From contig QXPY01000003.1 in assembly GCA_003583745.1 (NCBI GenBank), positions 108,052 to 172,051 on the forward strand: a stretch of DNA of 64,000 nucleotides, given 5' to 3'. This document shows positions 1-8,457 of the stretch, in pieces (positions within the stretch are counted from its first letter, which is position 1; each line of letters starts with the position of its first letter). The DNA comes from Rhodocyclales bacterium GT-UBC (lineage in GTDB: Bacteria > Pseudomonadota > Gammaproteobacteria > Burkholderiales > Rhodocyclaceae). The notes under the pieces are model-generated. The model saw only the letters and a program-made list of their open reading frames with translations, did not search any database and was not told where the DNA came from. A program made the translations under genes and the position numbers.

Positions 1-3
1 TAT

Positions 4-1029
4 TTACTGCACAGAATCGGCCGAAATATGCAGTTTCCGGTACTGGCCGGGGGTCATTCCCTCGATCTCGCGAAAGGCCTCGTAGAAGTTCGATTGCGCG
101 GTGAAGCCGACGCTGAGGCCGACCGAAAGAACGGAGGCCGACGGTTCAGCGCACAACATCGCCTTGGCAGCGGCAATCCGCTGTTCGCGTAGATAGCGGG
201 AAAAGCCCTTGCCCAGGTGGACATTCAGCAGTTCCGACAATTGATGGCTGCTCAGGCCGAGCAGTCCGGCCAAGCCGGCCAGGCTGAGTTCCGGCCCGAC
301 ATAAATCCGGTCGGTCGTCATCAACTGATCGAGCCGGGCAAGGGCAGCCTCGCAATCGACATTGTTCAGCGTCGAACTGGCATAGGCCGCCTGCGCCGTT
401 TCCCTGACCTCGACTGAAAGCCGCGGGCGCAGCCCCAAGGTGACCTGGACCAGAAAGAAAGCGAGGCCGATGGCGCTGGCGTACAGGCTGAAAAAGAGTT
501 TGTCCGGCAAGGCCGCCTGCATCAGTCCGAGGACTGAAACGCCGATGGCAATGACGAAGACCGCCCCAAGCAGCAGCATTTCCAGATGAAACCGGCGCCG
601 TTCCTGGCGCAAGGCGAGCAGGCAACGGGCCAGCCAGCCCAGATAGCCGGCGCCGACAATGAAGGCGAGAGGCAAGGCCAAATCTGTCGGCAAGACCGGG
701 GCAAGCAGAACCGGCGCGAAGTGCCCGAGCCAGCCCAGTCCGGCCAGCCTGGCCTCTTGCGGGCGCAGCAGCGGCAGGCTGAACAGGCAGAAGGCCGGCG
801 CCACCGCAAACAAGGTCATGCGATAGGGCAGGCTGGCAACCCAGGCGAGATCGAAATACAGCCAGACGAAATGCGCCGCTTGCAAAGCCGTCAGCGCGGC
901 CAGCAAACCCAGCCCCATCCAGCGCGACATCGCCTGATCCGGATACTGCTCGGCACGAAAATGCGTCAGGGCAAGGCTGAGCGCGCTGAATACTGAAAAG
1001 CCGATCAGGAGCAGGGCGAAGGCGGTCAT
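4..1029 (-). CDS. AraC-family regulator with N-terminal membrane domain
   Basis: A 341-residue protein. The first ~205 residues hold six or seven hydrophobic segments, the last ~100 form an AraC/XylS double helix-turn-helix; the C-terminal stretch GFTAQSNFYEAFRE...TPGQYR is the typical second-HTH signature. This build (multi-TM sensor fused to a cytoplasmic AraC domain) is known from membrane-bound one-component regulators that respond to an envelope or lipophilic signal. The gene is complete: it ends on TAA at the window edge and starts on ATG. It lies 31 bp downstream of the MORN/C13 gene on the same strand, so the two may share a transcript. The ligand and targets cannot be read from the sequence. 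The family is clear, the role is not. Confidence 0.85.
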   Translation of the reverse strand: MTAFALLLIGFSVFSALSLALTHFRAEQYPDQAMSRWMGLGLLAALTALQAAHFVWLYFDLAWVASLPYRMTLFAVAPAFCLFSLPLLRPQEARLAGLGWLGHFAPVLLAPVLPTDLALPLAFIVGAGYLGWLARCLLALRQERRRFHLEMLLLGAVFVIAIGVSVLGLMQAALPDKLFFSLYASAIGLAFFLVQVTLGLRPRLSVEVRETAQAAYASSTLNNVDCEAALARLDQLMTTDRIYVGPELSLAGLAGLLGLSSHQLSELLNVHLGKGFSRYLREQRIAAAKAMLCAEPSASVLSVGLSVGFTAQSNFYEAFREIEGMTPGQYRKLHISADSVQ

Positions 1030-1060
1030 CTCGGATGGAAAGCGGAAATCAGCCGAGATC

Positions 1061-3250
1061 TTATTTGCTTCCCGCTATTTCGATAACAATCGGCATGCGA
1101 TTTCCCGCCTGCACCGGCGGCGGCGGCACCTGGAAGCCCGCTACCGCATCGGCCAGGCAGACCGCCGCCAGCGTCTTCGGTTCGTGGTCGATATTCGACA
1201 AGGCGCCATCGGGTGAAATATCCGCCACAACGGCAACCTGGTTCATCGCCGCCTCCTTGTCCGCGGAACAATCGCGGATGGCTTCGGCCAGGGCCGTGCC
1301 GATTGCCGGAAACATCCGTTCCGAGAAATAGGTCTGGGTTTCCTGCAATTCCTCCAGTTGCTTGGCCCGCGCCACCCGGTCGGCGAACTGACCGACGGCT
1401 CTGGCCCGGGTGGCGGGCGGAATGCGGAATTGCCCCCACCAGCGCTGCAAATGGCTGCGAATCGGCGCCGGACTGACGATTTGCGGCAAGGAATGATGCT
1501 CAGCATCCTTCTTGGAATCCTTTTTCTTGTCCGACGGGTTTTGCTCGATATCCTGATCCTCCCAGTCGGCGATCAACTGCTTGGCATTGGCAAAGGCCTC
1601 GTCGAACGACGCCGCTTTGGGCAAGGCTTCCTTGAAAAAAGCGCGGCCGAAAAAGGTGAAGTCGTTTTCGTCGGCACAGCCAAAGGACGTTCGATCATGG
1701 CGGGCCGCGGTGATGATCAAGGTATTCGGATCCTTCAATTCGTTGATGAAGGTGCCGGCGTAACAGGATGAAATCAGCAGGACGCGCCAGCGCACCCCGG
1801 ATTGCTTGAGCATCGATTTGAGTTCCGTCGGCGTCAGTCCGGGCAACTCGATCCCCGGCAAGCCCAGGCTGATCTCGCCCTCCTTGGAACCGTGGCTGGT
1901 GACATACAGAAACAGGACATCCTTTTCCTTGTCCATCCTTTCCGCCAGGTCGCCGACCGCCTGGCGAATGCTGGTCAGCGTCGCCAAGGGCGCTTTCGAA
2001 ACGGTGTTGCGGCTGTTGATCAAAGCCAGCGAATGCCCCTGCGTGCCGTAGATCGTATCGAACTGGTTGCGGATGAACTCGACCTCGCGGCGGAACACCT
2101 CCTGCGAGCCGTCGCCGGCAATCCCGAGGAAGAACAGATTGATCCGCTCCGGATCGCGCGCCGCCAGTTGCGCCGCAAGCGTCTTCATCAGCTCGGGCTG
2201 GCTGTACAGGGCGGCCTCGACATTGGCCCGCTCACGCTGCTTCTTCTCGTCCTCGACCTTCTTGAACCGGCCGAATTTCCATGCCCCGCTATCGACCGTA
2301 CGGCCATCGGCCTGCGCCTTGGCATAGGTCAGCGTGCCTTCGCCATCGAATTCACCGTAAGCAAAGCCGCCGACATAAACATCGCCATTCGGACGGCGCA
2401 GCGTACCGCGTCCGCTCGGCCGCCAATCCTTGAATTCGCCCTCGTAAAACCAGCCTTCCTTGGACTCCAGGCGGGCCGTACCGACAATGCTGCCTTCCTT
2501 GAACACCCCTTCGTAGCGATTCCCCCATTTGTCGGTGAATACGCCTTGCCCTTCCGGCTTCCATTTCAGGAAAGCGCCGACATGCTTGGCGCCGCCCGCC
2601 AACACCGCGACCCCTTGCCCGGAAAAATCCCCCCCCACGAAGTCGCCCTCGTACACCACGCCGGACGGGTAGACCAAGCGCCCCTTGCCCTCGAAACGGC
2701 CATGCACAAAGCCGCCGACATACTTGCGCCCATCCTTGAACTGCAACTCGCCCTCGCCGGCATATTCGCCGGATCGAAACTCACCGGTGTACTCGCCGAA
2801 CTGGTTGCTCAGTTTTCCTGCCCCGTCGTAAAGGCTGGACTTGAAGCCGCCTTCATAGACCACCCCGGCCTGGCCGACCTGGCGCCCGAGACCATTCAGC
2901 GCCCCGTCCTTGAACTCGCCGCTGAAAACATCGCCGTCCTTGGTCGTCAAGCGACCTTGACCGGCCGGCAAGCCGAGCCGGAAATCGCCTTCATAGACTT
3001 CGCCGGTCGGATAGCGGAATCGTCCGGAACCGGAAAACAAGCCATCCCTGAATTCGCCTTCGTAGTTCGCCCCATTCGCCCACTCGGCCCGCCCCTTGCC
3101 CTGCAGCTTGCCATCCACCAACACCCCGTAATACTGCCCGCCATCCGGCGTCATCAAAGGCTGGGCGGGGCTTTCCGCCCCCCAAGCAGTCGGTGCCATG
3201 GCGCCGGCGAGGAGCAGGGAAAGCAGCAAAACAAGCGGGGATCGGGTCAT
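1061..3250 (-). CDS. Secreted MORN-repeat protein fused to a C13 (legumain/caspase-like) peptidase domain
   Basis: A 729-residue protein with a Sec signal peptide (hydrophobic residues 5-24, cleavage near AWG-AE). Residues ~38-330 are about a dozen MORN repeats (YEGEFRDG-like units of ~23 residues). A charged linker (about 330-350) leads to a peptidase C13-like domain at ~365-560: the predicted catalytic His is H453 in TSHGS and the Cys is C496 in SSCYAG, both intact. The last ~150 residues contain a Lys/Asp-rich stretch (KKKDSKKDAE) and a TonB-C-like end with no clear assignment. C13 family enzymes are Asn/Asp-specific cysteine proteases or GPI transamidases; MORN arrays usually bind lipids or proteins. 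The fusion suggests an envelope-tethered caspase-like protease, but its substrate is unknown. Confidence 0.8.
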   Translation of the reverse strand: MTRSPLVLLLSLLLAGAMAPTAWGAESPAQPLMTPDGGQYYGVLVDGKLQGKGRAEWANGANYEGEFRDGLFSGSGRFRYPTGEVYEGDFRLGLPAGQGRLTTKDGDVFSGEFKDGALNGLGRQVGQAGVVYEGGFKSSLYDGAGKLSNQFGEYTGEFRSGEYAGEGELQFKDGRKYVGGFVHGRFEGKGRLVYPSGVVYEGDFVGGDFSGQGVAVLAGGAKHVGAFLKWKPEGQGVFTDKWGNRYEGVFKEGSIVGTARLESKEGWFYEGEFKDWRPSGRGTLRRPNGDVYVGGFAYGEFDGEGTLTYAKAQADGRTVDSGAWKFGRFKKVEDEKKQRERANVEAALYSQPELMKTLAAQLAARDPERINLFFLGIAGDGSQEVFRREVEFIRNQFDTIYGTQGHSLALINSRNTVSKAPLATLTSIRQAVGDLAERMDKEKDVLFLYVTSHGSKEGEISLGLPGIELPGLTPTELKSMLKQSGVRWRVLLISSCYAGTFINELKDPNTLIITAARHDRTSFGCADENDFTFFGRAFFKEALPKAASFDEAFANAKQLIADWEDQDIEQNPSDKKKDSKKDAEHHSLPQIVSPAPIRSHLQRWWGQFRIPPATRARAVGQFADRVARAKQLEELQETQTYFSERMFPAIGTALAEAIRDCSADKEAAMNQVAVVADISPDGALSNIDHEPKTLAAVCLADAVAGFQVPPPPVQAGNRMPIVIEIAGSK

Positions 3251-3631
3251 AAGCGGTAGGTGAATCCATCGGTAGGTTTTGAGTGACCGGAACCTGAGTT
3301 TCCGGACGCTATAGAGAAGCCAGGCAGTCAGCGCTTCTCTTTACCCGATTTATGCATTTATCTTGCATCAAGTCAATTTGCATACAACCTGACAGAACCT
3401 CCGCCGGCATGCACAACACCTCGAAACTTGGGAAGTTTTCATCAAGCTGACCGGGGAGGTTTTACGAGGCTAGCAGGCGGCCATCCATATGCCTAAGCCG
3501 ACTTCGGTATTTCACACAAGCAACGGCTTCTGACTGATTGCTGAGGTCTTTCAGAACGCCCTTTCCCGGCCAATCCATTGAGGTGAAATATGACTTTCGC
3601 GTTAATGACTTCCCGTATGTCATAGACGTAG
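3251..3631. other. Intergenic region, no gene seen
   Basis: No convincing reading frame. Two weak inverted repeats are present: CCGGAA/TTCCGG (3287-3305) and GAGAAGC/GCTTCTC (3314-3339), the latter followed by TTTA and so a possible weak terminator. A good ribosome-binding-like GAGGTG sits before an ATG at 3590, but that frame stops after 11 codons (TAG at 3623 and again at 3629) before it continues open into the remnant described next. Confidence 0.5.
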
Positions 3632-3829
3632 AATCGCGCCTTCCTGACTTTGGCGGATCAGCGCCAAACGGCGTTGGAAAAAGATTTCAAGACGGAGTTC
3701 GAGACTTGGAAGGACGTTGCAAAAAACAACTTGAGAGACTTTCAAAAAAGCAATGGCCCATTGCAAGGCCGCCTGACCCTCTTCTGGGATAAGCACAAAA
3801 CACCGACGGGAGCCATCATCTATGACTAG
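3632..3829 (+). pseudogene. 3' remnant of an unidentified gene, coupled to the following gene
   Basis: An open stretch of 65 codons without a usable start. It translates to a hydrophilic, protein-like sequence (for example LADQRQTALEKDFKTEFETW, then a C-terminal WDKHKTPTGAIIYD) and ends on TAG at 3827-3829, overlapping the ATG at 3822 of the next gene in the way coupled genes do. The same frame has an ATG at 3590 behind a GAGGTG site, but two TAG codons at 3623 and 3629 interrupt it. The likely reading is a decayed or truncated gene whose 3' end has been kept because it provides coupling and the GGGAG binding site (3808-3812) for the downstream gene. Family not recognised. Confidence 0.5.
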
Positions 3830-4835
3830 CCGCCTTGGGTTTGCCGCCGCCCTCCTGTTCGCCCTGCCGCTGAGCGTTGCGGCCGGGAGCCTATCCGCCT
3901 TCTTCCGTACCGTCCCCGCCATGAACCATATCGACTACAAGAGCCTGGAATTCACCTGCAGCCGGGAAGAGGACCATGTTCCGACGCCCACCCCAGAAGC
4001 GGAAGCGCTGTTTCAGCGCGCCCGTGATGCCCACAACCGGGCCACGGCGGGGGAACGCCTTGACAAACCGCTGATGCAGCAGGCGATGGACGACTACCGC
4101 CGCGCCGCCGAGGCAGGCCACTGGAAAGCGGTGCGCAACCTCGCTTACCTGCATATGCAGGGCCTGAAGGACGAAAGCGGTGGCAAACCCTTCCTGCGCG
4201 CCGACTCCGACAAGACCCTGCCTTACGTCCGGAAACTGATCGACATGAACGTGGCGACCGGCTACGCCCTGATGGCATCCTTCGCCGCCGAGGGCTGGGG
4301 AGTACGCCAGGACGACAAGGCAGCCAAGATTTATCAGCGCCGAGCGGCTGACCTGGGGCATGTGCCCTCGCAACAGCATCTCGGGCGGGTATTCCTGCTG
4401 AATTTCAATAAACTGCCACCGAAAGAGCGTGACCAGATCGTTGAAATCGGTCGCAAGATGCTGGCCTGTGCTGTCCGGCAAGGGAATCGCGAGGCGGCCT
4501 TGGATTTGGCGACCGAATACAAGGTTGACGACAACTACCCCTACGCCCTGTTCTACTACCATCAAGGCGCAAAGATGGGAGATGCCACATGCCTCTATGC
4601 CTTAGAGGATTGGTTCGCCAAGGGGGAAAATGGTTATGCCCCCGACCCCAAACGGGCGAAGCTCTACCATGACTACGCCAAACGTGCTGGCAAAATCGGC
4701 GCCGGCCGCTTCCCCGATCTCGACAAGGAAATCCCCCTGCCGCCCCCGCCCAAGGGCGGCGCCTACCCGCCCCCGGAAGCCGGTTGGCCCAGCCAATGGA
4801 CGAAGCCTGTCCAAACTCCGGGCGACAACGGCTAG
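3822..4835 (+). CDS. Periplasmic Sel1-like repeat protein, copy 1 (possible immunity-type protein)
   Basis: A 337-residue protein with a Sec signal peptide (residues 1-21, cleavage near SVAA-GS), so probably periplasmic. The middle (about 80-260) consists of helical Sel1/TPR-like units (MDDYRRAAEAGHWKAVRNLA, then KAAKIYQRRAADLGHVPSQQ). The C-terminus is proline-rich (IPLPPPPKGGAYPPPEAGWP). It resembles DUF6396/Sel1 proteins often found next to type VI secretion lipase effectors, where they are thought to act as immunity proteins; that link is inference because no effector is in this window. The start was chosen for the GGGAG site 9 bp upstream and the overlap with the remnant before it. It is followed 4 bp later by a near-identical copy. 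Confidence 0.75.
   Translation: MTSRLGFAAALLFALPLSVAAGSLSAFFRTVPAMNHIDYKSLEFTCSREEDHVPTPTPEAEALFQRARDAHNRATAGERLDKPLMQQAMDDYRRAAEAGHWKAVRNLAYLHMQGLKDESGGKPFLRADSDKTLPYVRKLIDMNVATGYALMASFAAEGWGVRQDDKAAKIYQRRAADLGHVPSQQHLGRVFLLNFNKLPPKERDQIVEIGRKMLACAVRQGNREAALDLATEYKVDDNYPYALFYYHQGAKMGDATCLYALEDWFAKGENGYAPDPKRAKLYHDYAKRAGKIGAGRFPDLDKEIPLPPPPKGGAYPPPEAGWPSQWTKPVQTPGDNG
3930..4213 (+). repeat. 284-bp perfect direct repeat, unit 1
   Basis: Identical base for base to 4951-5234 (offset 1021 bp). It covers codons 37-131 of copy 1, that is, the mature N-terminus and first Sel1-like units. The identity includes third codon positions, unlike the flanks, which suggests recent duplication or gene conversion. 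Confidence 0.95.
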
Positions 4836-4839
4836 CTCC

Positions 4840-5856
4840 ATGACCCGCCGTCACCTCGGGTTGGCAGCGGCCCTGCTGTTCGCCCTGCCGCTGAGCGTTG
4901 CGGCGGGGAGCCTATCCGCTTTTTTCCGTACCGCCCCCGCCATCAAGGGCATCGACTACAAGAGCCTGGAATTCACCTGCAGCCGGGAAGAGGACCATGT
5001 TCCGACGCCCACCCCAGAAGCGGAAGCGCTGTTTCAGCGCGCCCGTGATGCCCACAACCGGGCCACGGCGGGGGAACGCCTTGACAAACCGCTGATGCAG
5101 CAGGCGATGGACGACTACCGCCGCGCCGCCGAGGCAGGCCACTGGAAAGCGGTGCGCAACCTCGCTTACCTGCATATGCAGGGCCTGAAGGACGAAAGCG
5201 GTGGCAAACCCTTCCTGCGCGCCGACTCCGACAAAACCCTGCCGTACGTCCGGAAACTGATCGACATGAACGTGGCGACCGGCTACGCCCTGATGGCGTC
5301 CTTCGCCGCCGAAGGCTGGGGGGTGCGCCAGGACGACAAGGCGGCCAAGATTTATCAGCGCCGCGCAGCTGACCTGGGGCATGTGCCCTCGCAACAGCAT
5401 CTCGGACGGGTATTCCTGCTGAACTTCAATAAATTGCCGCCGAAAGAGCGTGACCAGATCGTTGAAATCGGCCGCAAGATGCTGGCCTGTGCCGTCCGGC
5501 AAGGCGATCGGGAGGCAGCTTTGGATTTGGCGATCGAATACGAGGTTGACGACAACTACCCCTACGCCCTGTTCTACTACCAGCAGGGCGCAAAGATGGG
5601 GGATGGCGCATGCCTCTTGGCGTTGGAAAAGTGGTTCACGGAAGGCCAATTCGGCTACGCTCCCGATCCCAAGCGCGCCAGGCTCTACCGTGCGTACAAC
5701 GACCGGACCGACAGGCCCGGCGCCGGCCACTTCCCCGATCTCGACAAGGAAATCCCCCTGCCGCCCCCGCCCAAGGGCGGTGCCTACCCGCCTCCGGAAG
5801 CCGGTTGGCCCAGCCAATGGTCGAATCCAGTCCAAACTCCGGGCGACAACGGCTAA
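4840..5856 (+). CDS. Periplasmic Sel1-like repeat protein, copy 2
   Basis: A 338-residue tandem paralogue of the preceding gene with the same layout: signal peptide to residue ~22, Sel1-like helical units, proline-rich tail. The ATG was chosen 4 bp after the stop of copy 1 because MTRRHLGLAAALLFALPLSV aligns with the copy 1 signal peptide; a longer in-frame extension upstream lies inside copy 1 and is not real. Most of the protein is nearly identical to copy 1. Differences cluster at about residues 240-305 (for example LALEKWFTEGQFGY against YALEDWFAKGENGY, then AYNDRTDRPGAGHF against DYAKRAGKIGAGRF). A conserved scaffold with one variable face fits paralogous proteins that bind different partners, such as duplicated immunity proteins, but this is inference. 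Confidence 0.75.
   Translation: MTRRHLGLAAALLFALPLSVAAGSLSAFFRTAPAIKGIDYKSLEFTCSREEDHVPTPTPEAEALFQRARDAHNRATAGERLDKPLMQQAMDDYRRAAEAGHWKAVRNLAYLHMQGLKDESGGKPFLRADSDKTLPYVRKLIDMNVATGYALMASFAAEGWGVRQDDKAAKIYQRRAADLGHVPSQQHLGRVFLLNFNKLPPKERDQIVEIGRKMLACAVRQGDREAALDLAIEYEVDDNYPYALFYYQQGAKMGDGACLLALEKWFTEGQFGYAPDPKRARLYRAYNDRTDRPGAGHFPDLDKEIPLPPPPKGGAYPPPEAGWPSQWSNPVQTPGDNG
4951..5234 (+). repeat. 284-bp perfect direct repeat, unit 2
   Basis: Second unit of the repeat that starts at 3930; identity ends at the A/G difference at 5235 against 4214. Confidence 0.95.
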
Positions 5857-6025
5857 CTGTGCGACGCAGATCTCCCCCGCATTAAGCTATTTGCAATGGC
5901 AGGGAAAGACCACTTTTCATCCCGCTTATCACACAAAATTACTGGTTTCCCCAGCCCCTAAAGGCAATCCCGGAACTTTCACAAAAACCCATGTCTAACC
6001 GCCTCAATTTCTAAACGAGGCATGT
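5857..6025. other. Intergenic leader before a small gene
   Basis: No larger gene seen. The stretch is less GC-rich than its neighbours and leads into a GAGG ribosome binding site (6017-6020) for the small peptide gene; a promoter is expected here but no strong -35/-10 pair stands out. Confidence 0.35.
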
Positions 6026-6127
6026 ATGGACGAACTTTCCCTCTTCGGTATCAGTTTTGCTGTTGGCATCTTCGCACTGGCTTGTTTGATGGCTTTCAAG
6101 CTGTCGTCGAAGACTGCTTACCACTGA
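6026..6127 (+). CDS. Small 33-residue single-span membrane peptide
   Basis: ATG preceded by GAGG with 5-bp spacing, 34 codons to TGA. The peptide has a short acidic N-terminus (MDEL), one hydrophobic span of about 20 residues (about 5-25) and a basic tail (FKLSSKTAYH), giving an N-out/C-in prediction by the positive-inside rule. It stands alone between two annotated genes and is followed 70 bp later by a strong plus-strand terminator, as expected for a short stand-alone transcript. No family recognised. Such peptides often act as accessory subunits of membrane complexes; nothing in the sequence says which. It could still be a chance frame. Confidence 0.5.
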   Translation: MDELSLFGISFAVGIFALACLMAFKLSSKTAYH

Positions 6128-6199
6128 TCCGACACCGGTCGTTTCGCCAGCCGCGCAGACGGTGAGGGCGAAAGCGATGGGTGAAACAACAGAGAATTG

Positions 6200-6223
6200 G
6201 CCGGGGTTTCCCGGCATTTTTTT
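6200..6223 (+). terminator. Rho-independent terminator
   Basis: GCCGGG (6200-6205), loop GTTT, CCCGGC (6210-6215), then A and seven T (6217-6223). Perfect 6-bp GC stem with a T tract on the plus strand, downstream of the 33-codon gene and facing the end of the minus-strand radical SAM gene. Confidence 0.85.
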
Positions 6224-6239
6224 GCCCGTTGGCGGCCAA

Positions 6240-7814
6240 TCAGCCGCTGCTGGCGTGGCGTTCCTGCCGTTGGGCCAGGGCGCGGGCGTTACGCGGTTGC
6301 GGCTTGTCGCGGTTTTTCAGGTGGCCTTGCAGGCAGGCCGGGTTGGCGCGGGCGCCGCTGGCCAGGTAGTCGGCGAGCAGTAGCAGGCGGATTGCTTCCG
6401 GGTCCTGCCCCTGTACGTCGGTCAGGTAATCAAACAGCCGGTCCACCAGCCTTTCCGGGGTCAGGCCGCTGGTCTGGCCAGTCGTCTGCCACAGCCAGTC
6501 GCTGAAGGCGAGGAAGGCGGCGAAGGGCGAAGCGCCGGCAAGCAGGTGGGGCAGGGTTTGCGGAAAGCGGCCGGCATTGGCGTAGAGATCCCAGTAGCGG
6601 GCCAGCCGGATGAAGCGCTCGACGGTTGGGGCATCGACGGCATCGGTCTGCCGCACGGTGTAGGGCGGTTCGGCCGAGTACAGCATGCCGAAAGCCGCAC
6701 TGTGGCGGGCAATCGGCGTGCCGCGCAGGCGCTTCAGGACGCCGAGCTGGATTTCGTGCGGCCGGTGGGCATGCAGCCGGTCGAAGCTCTCGGCAAAGCT
6801 GGCCAGGGTTTCGCCGGGCAGGCCGAAGATCAGGTCAGCATGCAGGTGGGCCGGGCTGTGTGTCGCCAGCCAGTCGAGGTTTTCGCCGGTCTTCAGGTTG
6901 TCCTGGCGGCGCGAGATGCGTTGCTGAACCTCCGGATTGAAGGTCTGGATGCCGATTTCGAATTGCAGCACGCCGGGCGGAAAGCGGGCGATCATCGCCT
7001 TGAGGCGTTCCGGCAAGTGATCGGGAATGACTTCGAAGTGCAGGAAGAGGTTGGGCGTCAGGCGGTCGAGGAAGAATTGCAGGATGCGCAGCGAACTGTC
7101 GATCTTCAGGTTGAAGGTCCGGTCGACAAACTTGAAATTGCGCGCGCCGCGCCGGTAGAGGTCGTCCAGCGCAGCGAGAAAAAGCGCCTCGGGGAAGGCC
7201 CAGGCAGTCTTGTCGAGGGCGCTCAGGCAGAACTCGCACTTGAACGGGCAACCGCGCGAGGCTTCGACGTAGAGCAGCCGGTGGGCGAGGTCGTCGGCGC
7301 TGTATTCGGCGTAGGGCAGGGCGATTTCATCCAGCCCCGGCTGTTCGCCAGCGATCACCTTCATCAGCGGCTGCGGCCCGTGCAGCAGGGCGCGGCAGAG
7401 CTTGGGGAAACTGACGTCGCCCCAGCCGGTAATCAGGTGGTCGGCCAGGCGGGCGATCTCCTGCGCTTCCCATTCGTGGCTGACTTCCGGCCCGCCGAGC
7501 ACGATCTTCAGTTGCGGCCGACGCGCCTTGAGCAAGCGGACGACTTCGGTGGTCGGCCCGACATTCCAGATATAGACCCCGAAGCCGACGATCTGCACTT
7601 GTCCGGCGGAAGCCTCGCCCAGTTCGCCGAGCAGGGCGTCGGCAATCTCCGCCGGCGGCCGGTTGATGGTGAATTCGCGCAAGCGGCTGGCGGAGCGCAA
7701 GCCGGCGCCGCCATAGCGGTCGAGATTGGCCAGCAGGTAGCGCAGGCCGAGCGAGGCGTGGATGTAGCGCGCGTTGAGCGTGCTCAGGATGATGGCGGGG
7801 GCAGACGGCGACAT
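6240..7814 (-). CDS. B12-binding-domain radical SAM protein (DUF4080 type)
   Basis: 524 residues. Residues ~1-150 form a cobalamin-binding-like Rossmann domain (ILSTLNARYIHASLGLRYLL start, then VLGGPEVSHEW), and residues ~185-400 the radical SAM barrel, with the cluster motif CPFKCEFC (CxxxCxxC) near residue 200. The C-terminal ~150 residues match the DUF4080 region seen in these proteins. Members reductively cleave S-adenosylmethionine using a 4Fe-4S cluster; the B12 domain usually means methyl transfer, but several act without a known substrate. It is transcribed alone, converging on the terminator of the small peptide gene. Substrate unknown. Confidence 0.85.
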   Translation of the reverse strand: MSPSAPAIILSTLNARYIHASLGLRYLLANLDRYGGAGLRSASRLREFTINRPPAEIADALLGELGEASAGQVQIVGFGVYIWNVGPTTEVVRLLKARRPQLKIVLGGPEVSHEWEAQEIARLADHLITGWGDVSFPKLCRALLHGPQPLMKVIAGEQPGLDEIALPYAEYSADDLAHRLLYVEASRGCPFKCEFCLSALDKTAWAFPEALFLAALDDLYRRGARNFKFVDRTFNLKIDSSLRILQFFLDRLTPNLFLHFEVIPDHLPERLKAMIARFPPGVLQFEIGIQTFNPEVQQRISRRQDNLKTGENLDWLATHSPAHLHADLIFGLPGETLASFAESFDRLHAHRPHEIQLGVLKRLRGTPIARHSAAFGMLYSAEPPYTVRQTDAVDAPTVERFIRLARYWDLYANAGRFPQTLPHLLAGASPFAAFLAFSDWLWQTTGQTSGLTPERLVDRLFDYLTDVQGQDPEAIRLLLLADYLASGARANPACLQGHLKNRDKPQPRNARALAQRQERHASSG

Positions 7815-7878
7815 GCCGCCATTTTGACATCAAGCCCGCCGCTGCCAAGCCGGGCGGGCCGCTAGCGTGCGGCCGGCC

Positions 7879-8169
7879 CTACCAGGCGCGGGCGCCCATC
7901 TTGTAGCTGCGGGTTTCCTTGGCGGCTTCGGGCACCGCCTCGATGACCGGCACCGCGACGGCGGCGACCGGCACGAACAGGTCGCGCAGACGCAGGACCA
8001 TGACCAGCAGGTCTTCATCGAGCGCATCCTCTTCAATCTCGGCCAGCCGCTCGCGGGCGTAGGCCTGGTCGCGGCTCAGTCGTTCGAGATCGACGCTCTG
8101 GTTGAGCGTGCGTTTGACCATCAGTTTGAAGCGGGCCATCAATTGGGCTTGTTCGAGTTTTTGGTCCAT
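7879..8169 (-). CDS. Conserved hypothetical small protein
   Basis: 96 residues, highly charged and helical in the first 55 positions (KLEQAQLMARFKLMVKRTLN, then acidic IEEDALDEDLL), followed by a more hydrophobic segment (LFVPVAAVAVPVIEAVP) and a basic tail. An AGGAG site lies 8 bp before the ATG, which supports it as a real gene. No family recognised and no clear partner: the neighbour on the same strand starts 65 bp downstream. Confidence 0.6.
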   Translation of the reverse strand: MDQKLEQAQLMARFKLMVKRTLNQSVDLERLSRDQAYARERLAEIEEDALDEDLLVMVLRLRDLFVPVAAVAVPVIEAVPEAAKETRSYKMGARAW

Positions 8170-8457
8170 CGACAGTTCTCCTGTTCTAGATGCTCGGCTG
8201 TCTTGCTCTCTGTTTTCTCTGTTTGGGGTTGGGGTGTTGCTGCTGCAATGCAGCGAAAATCGTGCCGGGTAGTCCCCAGACAGGCGAGTCGATATGAATC
8301 AAGCACTTGGGGAAAGTCGATGGAACCAAGGCCGGTCGACGCTGCCTGAAGCTGGTGCAAGCCGGGGCTGGCCATGAGCAGGGATGGTGCATTGCAAAAA
8401 TCCCGCCTGCGACTTCACAGTAAAATAACCGCCACCTTCTTTACCGCCGGATGCCGC

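Noticed and set aside
1802..3259. 485-codon plus-strand frame opposite the MORN/C13 gene
   Set aside because: Low-complexity, Ala/Leu/Arg/Gln-rich translation without domains; it is the antisense of a gene with clear repeats and signal peptide.
6128..6199. Structured-looking stretch before the terminator as a riboswitch
   Set aside because: It lies after a stop codon and before a terminator, with no downstream gene on that strand, and no known riboswitch core was recognised.
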